Assembly: GCA_958410215.1 (NCBI GenBank)
Contig: CATYOF010000020.1
Span: 1 to 22,681, forward strand
Direction: 5' to 3'
DNA from: an uncultured Cryptobacterium sp.
GTDB lineage: Bacteria > Actinomycetota > Coriobacteriia > Coriobacteriales > Eggerthellaceae
DNA length: 22,681 nucleotides
In this document: in pieces, positions 7,023-14,305 of the stretch
Layout: each line of letters opens with the position of its first letter
Position numbering within the stretch: the stretch's first letter is position 1
Program-made: the position numbers and the translations under genes
Notes under the pieces: model-generated
Told to the model about the DNA's origin: nothing
What the model saw: the letters and a program-made list of their open reading frames with translations, nothing else
Database searches by the model: none

Positions 7023-7055
7023 TGCTTTGCTGCCTTAAATTCTGGCAGCAAAGCA
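7023..7055 (+). promoter_or_regulatory. Perfect 12-bp hairpin in the icd leader
   Basis: TGCTTTGCTGCC (7023-7034) and GGCAGCAAAGCA (7044-7055) pair without mismatch around a 9-nt AT-rich loop, ending 57 bases before the icd ATG. The next bases are AGATGTTTTACC, so the T run is short and offset. It may be an attenuator, an operator or an mRNA-stabilising stem. A second small stem with a GAAA loop (GTAGA/TCTAC, 6937-6950) lies further upstream in the same 254-base gap. Confidence 0.6.
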
Positions 7056-7112
7056 AGATGTTTTACCGCGAGGGTTATTTGCTTAACGAGAAACCTATCA
7101 AGGAGAGATTTG

Positions 7113-8204
7113 ATGGCAAAACATACGGTTACCTTAATTCCCGGTGACGGCATTGGTCTTGAAACTACCGCGGCAATGCAAAAAGTAGTGAAAGCTGCGG
7201 GTGCCGATATTGAATGGGAAATCGCCGAAGCGGGTGCTCATATGATGGATGTGTGCGGCACTCCACTACCAGAAAGCACCATTGAGGCAGTTCGTCGTAA
7301 CAAAGTAGCTATTAAAGGCCCTATTACTACGCCAGTAGGGACAGGGTTTAGAAGTGTTAACGTAGCCTTGCGCAAATCCTTAAATCTCAACGTGTGTCTT
7401 CGTCCCGTTATGTCAATTCCGGGAGCTGGTGGGCGCTATTCTGATGTTGATTTGGTAGTTGTTCGAGAAAACTCAGAAGATTTATATGCAGGCATTGAAT
7501 TTGAAGAGGGAAGCCAGGGAGCAAAAGATCTTATTCAGTTCTGCAAAGACCAAAACGCTGGCACCATCCGTCCCGATTCGGGCATTTCTATTAAACCTAT
7601 TTCGATAACCGCTTCACAAAATATTGTTCGTTTTGCGTTTGAATATGCCCTTAAGCATGGCAAGAAAAAAGTAACTGCTGCTCATAAAGCAAATATTATG
7701 AAGTATTCCGATGGTCTGTTTTTAAAGGTTGCTCGCGAAGTGGCCAAGGAATATGAAGGCAAGGTTGAATTTAATGACAACATTATTGATGCCTTCTGCA
7801 TGAACATTGTTATGGATCCTTCCCAATTCGACGTTATCGTATTCCCTAACTTATATGGAGACATTGCAAGCGATTTGTGTGCAGGATTAGTGGGAGGTTT
7901 AGGCATTGCCCCTGGTGCCAACATTGGCCCTGACTATGCAATTTTCGAGGCAGTCCACGGATCGGCACCCGATATTGCGGGAAAGGATATTTGCAATCCC
8001 ACTGCAGAAGTTTTATCTGCTGCTATGATGCTTGATCATCTTGGTGAGTTGGACATAGCAGAGAACATTCGTCGTGCTGTGTGTGAAGTATACGCACAGG
8101 GTACGGTTCTGACCGCTGATATTTGCAAAGCGGTTGGCTCAGATCAAGCACCTGCAACGTGCACGCAATTTACCGATGCCCTTATTGCTGCTTTAGGCAA
8201 ATAA
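7113..8204 (+). CDS. icd: Isocitrate dehydrogenase, probably NAD-dependent
   Basis: A 363-residue member of the beta-decarboxylating dehydrogenase family, converting isocitrate to 2-oxoglutarate and CO2. The start IPGDGIGLET, the substrate segment GFRSVNVALRKSLNLNVCLRP and RENSEDLYAGIE are those of the short, NAD-type isocitrate dehydrogenases rather than isopropylmalate dehydrogenase. The cofactor segment reads HGSAPDIAGKDICNPTA. Asp287 there takes the place of the Lys-Tyr seen in NADP enzymes (HGTAPKYAG) and points to NAD. ATG 7113 is preferred over the TTG directly before it, with AGGAGAG at 7101-7107. The aconitase gene follows after 83 bases, so the pair probably forms one operon for making 2-oxoglutarate. 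Confidence 0.92.
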   Translation: MAKHTVTLIPGDGIGLETTAAMQKVVKAAGADIEWEIAEAGAHMMDVCGTPLPESTIEAVRRNKVAIKGPITTPVGTGFRSVNVALRKSLNLNVCLRPVMSIPGAGGRYSDVDLVVVRENSEDLYAGIEFEEGSQGAKDLIQFCKDQNAGTIRPDSGISIKPISITASQNIVRFAFEYALKHGKKKVTAAHKANIMKYSDGLFLKVAREVAKEYEGKVEFNDNIIDAFCMNIVMDPSQFDVIVFPNLYGDIASDLCAGLVGGLGIAPGANIGPDYAIFEAVHGSAPDIAGKDICNPTAEVLSAAMMLDHLGELDIAENIRRAVCEVYAQGTVLTADICKAVGSDQAPATCTQFTDALIAALGK

Positions 8205-8287
8205 GGAATGGGTAACGGTTAAAACAACTTTAATGAATCAAGGTTCAGTCCCTATGAGCAGAAAATGTTGTAAGAAAGAGGGAACAG

Positions 8288-10936
8288 ATGAATAATCGCT
8301 CAAGTGTTTTGCAGGTTGGTAATACTTCTTACACGTATTACCCGGTATCTGCAATTGAAGGCTACGAAAAGCTACCGTATTCACTTACCGTTCTTTTGGA
8401 GAACATTTTGCGCTTAGCGCCTACTGATGAATATGCAGCCAAACTAGCCGATCGCCTTATGCGGGCTGGTTTGTCGGGAGAAGTAGGCAGCGAAATTGAA
8501 TTTTCGCCTGCACGTGTTTTATTCCAAGATTTTACTGGTGTGCCTGTATTTGTTGACTTCGCGGTCATGCGCGAGGCCTGCATGGAATTAGGCGGTGACC
8601 CTAAAAACATAAACCCTCAGGTTCCCTGTGACTTGGTTATCGACCATTCTGTTATTGCCGATGTGGCGGGGTGCTCAGAGGCTCTTGAGCAGAATATGGC
8701 GTTAGAGTTTGATCGTAATAAAGAACGCTATGAATTCTTAAAGTGGGCTCAGGAATCCTTTAAGAATGTTCGCATCGTTCCTCCTGGAGCAGGCATTTGC
8801 CACCAGCTTAATATTGAGCGCTTTGCCAAGGTGGTTATGACCCGGGAAGAGGGTGATGAAACAGTTGCGTATTTTGATACTTTGGTAGGAACCGATTCTC
8901 ACACGCCAACCGCAAACGGCATTGGCGTTCTTGGTTGGGGCGTAGGCGGCATCGAGGCAGAAGCTGCAGCGCTTGGTCAGCCTATTACAACCCTTGTTCC
9001 TCGGGTAATCGGAGTGAAGCTTACCGGAAAGCTTTCAGATGAAGTAAGCGCCATGGATGTTTCGCTTACCTTTGCCCAAATGCTTCGTGCAGAAGGAGTA
9101 GTAGGTTGTTTTGTCGAATGTTTCGGCGAAGGGCTTGAAAGCTTAAGCGCAACACAGCGTGCCTGCATTTCTAATATGACGCCCGAATACGGTTCTACCT
9201 GTACGCTATTTCCTGTGGACGAAAAAACGCTTGATTACTTGCGTCTTACCGGCAGAAGTGAAGAGCAGATTGCGCTTGTTGAAGCCTATGCAAAAGCGCA
9301 AGGTTTCTGGAATGATCCGCAGGTTGCAGCAAATAAGGTGTATGCAAAGGTATTAGAGCTTGATCTGTCAAGTGTGGTTCGCAGTGTTGCGGGACCTTCT
9401 CGTCCGCACGATCGTATTGATGTTGTAAAGGCGAAGCAAGCCTTCGAAAGTACTTGCAAAGACCGAAAGCTCGATACGCAAAAATCAGTATCGGTGAACA
9501 TTTTGGGCGAAACCTATGAATTAACCCACGGTGCTCTTGCTATTGCGGCAGTTACCAGTTGCACAACAGCAACTGATGCAAGCATGATGCTGGCGGCAGG
9601 TGTTTTGGCGCGTAATGCGCAGGCGGCAGGATTACATCCGAAGCCTTGGGTGAAAACCATTTTGGCACCGGGATCGCGTGCAACAGAAAACATTTTGGAA
9701 GCAGCAGGTCTTATGCCTTCGCTTCGTGATTTGGGCTTTTATACCTGTGGCTTTGGTTGCATGAGCTGTATTGGGAACTCAGGTCCCCTTTTGCCTTTCA
9801 TGCATGAAATAGCAAACGATATTGAGTTAGCAAGCATTCTTTCGGGCAATAGAAACTTTGAGGGTCGCATTTCGCCCGATGTTTCTCAGAATTACTTGTG
9901 TGCGCCTGCTTTGGTAATTGCTTATTCCTTGGTAGGTACTATGGATTTTGATTTTGAAACCCAGCCACTCGGAACCAAAGAAGATGGAACGAAAGTGTTC
10001 TTAAAAGACATTTGGCCTTCAGCTTCTGAAGTGCAAGAATTGCTTGCTTCGTGCTGCACTAAAGAGGTATTTGATCGAGCAGGGGAAGGCCTTTTTGAAG
10101 GTAATGAAGCATGGCAATCGCTTGGAAAAGAAGCAAGCGATGTATTTGCTTGGGATCCTGATTCAACCTACGTTCGTCGTGCTCCTTATTTTGACGGCAT
10201 GACCAAAGAACCAAAAGCACCGAACGCCATTAAGGACGCTCGTGTTTTGTTGAACTTAGGAGACTTCATTACCACGGATCATATTTCTCCTGCAGGTTCT
10301 ATTGCACAACATTCTCCTGCAGCGCGCTACCTTGAAGATCATGGCGTTGCGCCTGAGGATTTCAATACCTATGGTGCTCGCCGTGGCAATCATGAGGTTA
10401 TGATGCGTGGTGCTTTTGCAAACGTGAAGTTAACCAATAAGCTTGCTGAAGGCAAAAAAGGTGGATGGACTAAAGATTTCCTTGATGGAGAAATAAAAGC
10501 AGTCTATGATGCTGCAGCCCATTATCAGGAGGAACATATTCCTTTGGTGGTTCTTGCAGGGAAAATGTATGGAAGCGGTTCTTCTCGTGACTGGGCAGCA
10601 AAAGGTCCTATGTTGCAGGGGGTTCGCGCGGCCTTTGCAGAAAGTTTTGAGCGTATCCACCGATCGAACCTTATTGGTATGGGTATTTTGCCTCTTCAGT
10701 TTGAAGAGGGTCAAAACGCCGATTCGCTTGGTTTAGACGGAAGCGAAACTATTTCTCTTGCGGAAATAGATTTTTCGAATGGCTTACCCAATCCATCGGT
10801 GGTAGAGGTAACGGCAGTGAAGCCAGATGGAAGCGAAATTACCTTCAAAGCGGTAGTAAGAATTGATACCCCGACAGAAGGGGAATATTACTACAACGGT
10901 GGAATTCTTCAGTATGTATTACGTGGTTTGTCGTAA
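8288..10936 (+). CDS. acnA: Aconitate hydratase, AcnA/IRP family, with unusual ligand motif
   Basis: Isomerises citrate to isocitrate with a [4Fe-4S] cluster. The 882-residue length and order of motifs fit AcnA: LPYSLTVLLENILR near the start, QDFTGVPVFVDFA, CDLVIDHSV, GAGICHQLN, GTDSHTPTANGIGVLGWGVG (D203, S204, H205), TDHISPAGSI and YGSGSSRDWAAKGP (S765, S766, R767). The cluster cysteines are C425, C491 and C494, with the same spacing as in AcnA. However, the first ligand region reads TSCTTATDAS where AcnA proteins have TSCTNTSNPS, and the second reads GFGCMSCIGNSG instead of GYGCTTCIGNSG. It is thus a divergent AcnA. Activity is likely but the Asn to Thr change next to C425 is notable. It lies in an operon with icd and has a strong terminator behind it. 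Confidence 0.92.
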   Translation: MNNRSSVLQVGNTSYTYYPVSAIEGYEKLPYSLTVLLENILRLAPTDEYAAKLADRLMRAGLSGEVGSEIEFSPARVLFQDFTGVPVFVDFAVMREACMELGGDPKNINPQVPCDLVIDHSVIADVAGCSEALEQNMALEFDRNKERYEFLKWAQESFKNVRIVPPGAGICHQLNIERFAKVVMTREEGDETVAYFDTLVGTDSHTPTANGIGVLGWGVGGIEAEAAALGQPITTLVPRVIGVKLTGKLSDEVSAMDVSLTFAQMLRAEGVVGCFVECFGEGLESLSATQRACISNMTPEYGSTCTLFPVDEKTLDYLRLTGRSEEQIALVEAYAKAQGFWNDPQVAANKVYAKVLELDLSSVVRSVAGPSRPHDRIDVVKAKQAFESTCKDRKLDTQKSVSVNILGETYELTHGALAIAAVTSCTTATDASMMLAAGVLARNAQAAGLHPKPWVKTILAPGSRATENILEAAGLMPSLRDLGFYTCGFGCMSCIGNSGPLLPFMHEIANDIELASILSGNRNFEGRISPDVSQNYLCAPALVIAYSLVGTMDFDFETQPLGTKEDGTKVFLKDIWPSASEVQELLASCCTKEVFDRAGEGLFEGNEAWQSLGKEASDVFAWDPDSTYVRRAPYFDGMTKEPKAPNAIKDARVLLNLGDFITTDHISPAGSIAQHSPAARYLEDHGVAPEDFNTYGARRGNHEVMMRGAFANVKLTNKLAEGKKGGWTKDFLDGEIKAVYDAAAHYQEEHIPLVVLAGKMYGSGSSRDWAAKGPMLQGVRAAFAESFERIHRSNLIGMGILPLQFEEGQNADSLGLDGSETISLAEIDFSNGLPNPSVVEVTAVKPDGSEITFKAVVRIDTPTEGEYYYNGGILQYVLRGLS

Positions 10937-10960
10937 TGTAATAAGAACGTTTAAGACTTG

Positions 10961-10997
10961 CAGGCGCGCCAGTTTTTTCTGGTGCGCCTGTTGTTTT
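10961..10997 (+). terminator. Rho-independent terminator after the aconitase gene
   Basis: CAGGCGCGCCAG (10961-10972) pairs with CTGGTGCGCCTG (10979-10990) with one G-T wobble, a T6 loop, and TTGTTTT behind it. Confidence 0.92.
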
Positions 10998-11070
10998 ACA
11001 AAGACCGAGGGTGTTCTGGGTAAAGAATCGGATACAATAACATGTTACGTACACAAGAGGAAGGAGCCTT

Positions 11071-13059
11071 ATGGCAGATCCAAATAATCAAGGACCAGTC
11101 AGTTGGGCAGACTTGCTAAAACAGTTCGGTGCTGCACAGGGTGGCGCTGGATTTGGTGGTGCTGGTACGGGCGGTGGCGACTCGGAAGGACCAGGAGGTC
11201 CTCGCCGTGGTGGTCGCGGTGCTCGTCCTGGTGGTAACGAATTCAGTGCATTTCGTGATGCTCTTTCGCAAATGAGCAAAAAAGCACTCATTATTATTGC
11301 AGTACTGGTAGTACTTGTTTTGGCATTTTGTTATTGGTGGTTCCATCCACCTATCAACATCCATAGTGTTGATTTGTGGTTTGCACTTGCCATTTTTATT
11401 TTGTTGCCTTCGTTTTTGATCTTCTTTTCTTTCAAACAAATCTATGCCAATGGTATGGGTAAGCGCGAAAAGAGTGAAAAGAAGTCAAAGCGCTTCAAGG
11501 TGCTCATGTTTGTTCCGCTGGCAATTGCGGCGGTTGGTCTTATTGGTGCGCTGCTCTCGCTGAGTCTGTTCCCAGGCAATGCTGAAAAGTATGCAACCAT
11601 TTTGCAGACCGAAGAAACGGATTTTGCAACCGATATTCAGGAAGTTGACTATTCTGAAATTCCGTTTATCGACCGAGATTCGGCTATGCTTTTGGGCAAC
11701 CGTACCATGGGTGCAATGGCTGACTATGTAAGTCAGTATGTTATTGACGACATTTATACTCAGATTAACTATCAGGATTCACCGGTTCGTGTAAGTCCGC
11801 TTAATTACGCAGACCTCTTTAAGTGGTGGTCAAACAAGGATACGGGTATTCCTGGCTACGTTATTGTTAATATGAGTACGCAGGATACGCAGATCGTTCG
11901 TCTTGACGATCCTATTTACTATTCTGATTCTGACCCTCTGTTTAATAACGTTGATCGTCATGTTCAGCTGAAATACCCCTTCTATATTCTGGGTGAAAAG
12001 TCATTTGAAATCGACGATGATGGCAAACCTTATTGGATCTATCCTGTAATGGACTACAAGGTTGGTCTGTTTGGTGGACAAACCGTATCGCGTATCATTT
12101 TGTGTGATGCTAATACAGGCGAATGCCAAGACATTGCAATTCAGGATGTTCCGCAGTGGATTGACCGCGCCTATCCTGCTGAACTGTTGATCGAACAGTA
12201 CAACTGGAGCGGTTCGCTTTCCGGTGGCTGGATTAACTCCTGGTTAGGTCAGAGTGGCGTTCGTCAAACCACTCCTGGTACTGATGGCAACTTGGGCTAC
12301 AACTATGTAGTAAAAGATGATGACGTTTGGGTATACAGTGGTGTAACGTCTGCTACTTCAGACAATTCTATTATTGGCTTTGTTCTGATTAATCAGCGTA
12401 CGGCTGAATCTAAATTCTATCCTGTTGCGGGTGCAACGGAAGATTCAGCAATGTCTTCAGCTGAAGGCCAGGTACAGCAGATGCGCTATACCGCAACATT
12501 CCCCTTGCTCATTAACGTGGGCGGTCAGCCTACCTACTTTATTGCCTTGAAGGATAGTGCTGGTTTGGTCAAGATGTATGCCATGATTGACATTCAGCGT
12601 TATCAGAATGTAGCGGTTGGTAATACCATCGAAGAAACAGAGGATGCCTATAAGCAACTTCTGAGAAGCAACGGTATTGAAGTCCAAGGCAGCGAAGATG
12701 AATCAAAGGTAACGGAAGGTTCAGCTACAGGCACGATTTCATTAATTTCTCCGGTTGTACTGGATGGTAATACTCATTACTATGTAATGCTTTCCGGCAA
12801 CGATACGCTTTATGACTGCTCTGTTGCAGATATCGTTGATATTGTTCGCTATAAGGAAGGCGATGATATTACGTTGAACTTCTCTAAGGGTGGCGGATCA
12901 CTCGTGGTAGTTGATTCTATTAGTCAGCCAGCAAATCAGAACCAGGATTCTAATGCTGCTGCAGGTGATTCTGCTACCGTAGACAATGCTGCCACAGGCA
13001 TGGAAAACGGAGCAGCCAATAACGGCGCTGCAGCTCCTGAGGGGCAAGCAGCTGCTTAG
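11071..13059 (+). CDS. Membrane-anchored protein with large outer domain, function unknown
   Basis: A 662-residue protein I do not recognise. Residues 20-57 are a Gly-rich low-complexity stretch. Three membrane segments follow (about 72-90, 101-121 and 143-165) with a basic loop KREKSEKKSKRF between the second and third, so the N-terminus should be inside and residues ~168-590 outside. The outer part is acidic and tyrosine-rich, with no cysteine-based active site or protease/transferase motif that I can see. One segment (PTYFIALKDSAGLVKMYAMI) looks like a beta-rich domain. The tail from ~600 is Ala/Asn/Gly-rich and disordered. AGGAAGGAG precedes the ATG. It stands alone between two terminators. 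A cell-envelope role is plausible but only inferred from topology. Confidence 0.85.
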   Translation: MADPNNQGPVSWADLLKQFGAAQGGAGFGGAGTGGGDSEGPGGPRRGGRGARPGGNEFSAFRDALSQMSKKALIIIAVLVVLVLAFCYWWFHPPINIHSVDLWFALAIFILLPSFLIFFSFKQIYANGMGKREKSEKKSKRFKVLMFVPLAIAAVGLIGALLSLSLFPGNAEKYATILQTEETDFATDIQEVDYSEIPFIDRDSAMLLGNRTMGAMADYVSQYVIDDIYTQINYQDSPVRVSPLNYADLFKWWSNKDTGIPGYVIVNMSTQDTQIVRLDDPIYYSDSDPLFNNVDRHVQLKYPFYILGEKSFEIDDDGKPYWIYPVMDYKVGLFGGQTVSRIILCDANTGECQDIAIQDVPQWIDRAYPAELLIEQYNWSGSLSGGWINSWLGQSGVRQTTPGTDGNLGYNYVVKDDDVWVYSGVTSATSDNSIIGFVLINQRTAESKFYPVAGATEDSAMSSAEGQVQQMRYTATFPLLINVGGQPTYFIALKDSAGLVKMYAMIDIQRYQNVAVGNTIEETEDAYKQLLRSNGIEVQGSEDESKVTEGSATGTISLISPVVLDGNTHYYVMLSGNDTLYDCSVADIVDIVRYKEGDDITLNFSKGGGSLVVVDSISQPANQNQDSNAAAGDSATVDNAATGMENGAANNGAAAPEGQAAA

Positions 13060-13110
13060 TGCTAAAGTTGTAGCGACCATCTAGCTGATGGGAATGCTTA
13101 ACACCCATGC

Positions 13111-13142
13111 AAAAGCCGAGAGGGTTTTCCTCTCGGCTTTTT
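13111..13142. terminator. Terminator after the membrane protein gene (both directions possible)
   Basis: AAAAGCCGAGAGG (13111-13123) and CCTCTCGGCTTTT (13129-13141) form a perfect 13-bp stem with a GTTTT loop, flanked by A on the left and T on the right. It should stop the + strand gene, and could also stop transcripts coming from the lut operon on the minus strand. Confidence 0.93.
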
Positions 13143-13209
13143 ACGTTTTCTTTAGTAAAAATACGGCGGAATGACTTCTTGAGATAGGCTGCAATATTTA
13201 TTTCTGGAG

Positions 13210-13381
13210 CTTATCTGCAAAAAAGGCTTCAGCTCACCGCTTTCGCTGTTCAAAACGGATCCGCTGTGATCCGTTTTTCATGCGCTTCGCTGCATCATGC
13301 TTTAATTACGCGCGCATTCTTTGAATGCGCTGTTTTACAATTTGTTTTCCGAGTTCGCCTCATCCTTTTCTTGCAGATAAG
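13210..13381. repeat. 172-bp imperfect palindrome (element C) with internal hairpins
   Basis: CTTATCTGCAAAAAAGG (13210-13226) is repeated inverted as CCTTTTCTTGCAGATAAG (13364-13381), with one base inserted. Inside are two compact perfect hairpins: AAAACGGATC/GATCCGTTTT (13252-13261/13268-13277, 6-nt loop) and GCGCATTC/GAATGCGC (13312-13319/13323-13330, 3-nt loop). No open frame of note. The first internal hairpin has A and T flanks and might act as the lut operon terminator on the minus strand. The element sits in the 540-base gene-free gap directly next to element B. Confidence 0.7.
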
Positions 13382-13410
13382 GTAGCGATTTTATATGGCG
13401 AAGATCGTAC

Positions 13411-13600
13411 TAGTGTTTATCTTTCTTTGATGAGCCATTTCTTCACGTTGGTATGAAAAGATACGGAAAAGCGCAGCCCAAGTTTTTGATTTACGATAAC
13501 GGGATATCCGAATCGTTCGTCAAATCATTTCGCTGCGCTCTTTGCATTCTTTCATACTGAAATAGCGTGAAGTGGACTTCGAAGAAAAGATGAACACTTA
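13411..13600. repeat. 190-bp imperfect palindrome (element B), related to element A
   Basis: The arms pair along most of their length: TAGTGTTTATCTTT (13411-13424) with AAAGATGAACACTTA (13586-13600), CTTCACG/CGTGAAG (13441-13447/13566-13572), GTATGAAA/TTTCATAC (13451-13458/13550-13557), GCGCAGC/GCTGCGC (13471-13477/13532-13538), TGATTT/AAATCA (13487-13492/13522-13527) and ACGAT/ATCGT (13493-13497/13512-13516). The centre is the palindrome GGATATCC (13502-13509). Size, layout and the core GCGCAGCC(C)AAG...GCTGCGC match element A at 4852-5046. The right end stops three bases short of the lutC stop codon. Confidence 0.85.
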
Positions 13601-13603
13601 TTA

Positions 13604-14305
13604 CTATTCGTCTATCAGGATAACTGCTGCATGTACCGGACCATGGACCCCAACAACGCGTACCAGTTCAATGTCGGCGGTATTGGAGGGACCACTGATG
13701 AAGGTGTAGTTTGAAGGCATAGCTTCATCTGCTGCCACCTTTTCTTCCCAGTCATCCATAAGTTGAGTCATATAGGGAAAAATATCCTTTTTACGAAGCA
13801 AGGCAATGTGCCCAATGGGAAGCAGGCATATGGAACGGCCTGATTCGCTTGAGCATTTTTGAATAATAGTTGCGGTTTCTGCGATGCCTGCACTTGCAAC
13901 GGTAATACCTACATCGGCATTTTCTGCGCGTCCCACACTTGCTTCTCGGCTAGTTGGGTCCCAGCGCACTCCTTCAAGAGAAGCATCCTCCAGCGCTTCC
14001 GGAATGTGATAGGCATCAATTTCGGGAACATTGGCAAATACCACGTGCCCACCATCTCCGAAGGTATTTACCAGTTCAACTACAGCTGCGGCAACGCCGT
14101 CGGGAGTTGTTTGCTTAACAGCTGTTCCTACTTTTTCTGCTTCACGAACGAACCACGAAGCAAGTTCTTCGGTTGAATAGTTGCGGTAATCGTGAGGCAG
14201 CGGTGCTTTTGTAGCGCTGCAAGGCTCTATCTGTACAGGAGGTTCATTTCTACCAAGTGCGTTAGAGATGGGTTTAAGAAATTCCTCAAGACTTACCGTG
14301 CTCAT
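13604..14305 (-). CDS. lutC: Lactate utilization protein C (LUD domain)
   Basis: Third gene of the LutABC system, which oxidises L-lactate to pyruvate. The 233-residue protein is a single LUD domain. It contains NADVGITVASAGIAETATI and, near the end, ISGPSNTADIELVRVVGVHG, both hallmarks of the family. LutC has no cluster-binding cysteines of its own and is thought to support LutB. The ATG is directly next to the lutB stop (TAAATG) and its AGGAGG site lies inside the end of lutB, so translation is probably coupled. Its stop abuts palindrome B. Confidence 0.93.
   Translation of the reverse strand: MSTVSLEEFLKPISNALGRNEPPVQIEPCSATKAPLPHDYRNYSTEELASWFVREAEKVGTAVKQTTPDGVAAAVVELVNTFGDGGHVVFANVPEIDAYHIPEALEDASLEGVRWDPTSREASVGRAENADVGITVASAGIAETATIIQKCSSESGRSICLLPIGHIALLRKKDIFPYMTQLMDDWEEKVAADEAMPSNYTFISGPSNTADIELVRVVGVHGPVHAAVILIDE

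Noticed and set aside
7682..7924. Antisense frame within icd
   Set aside because: icd has full-length family motifs over this stretch, and the antisense peptide has no recognisable domain or start site.
11088..11439. Two antisense frames over the Gly-rich start of the 662-residue membrane protein
   Set aside because: Pro/Arg- and Thr-rich translation arises from GGT/GGC codons read backwards; no ribosome site, no homology that I recognise.
13210..13600. Possible CRISPR array or IS element in the gene-free gap
   Set aside because: There are no regularly spaced direct repeats and no transposase frame. The repeats are inverted and belong to two separate palindromes.
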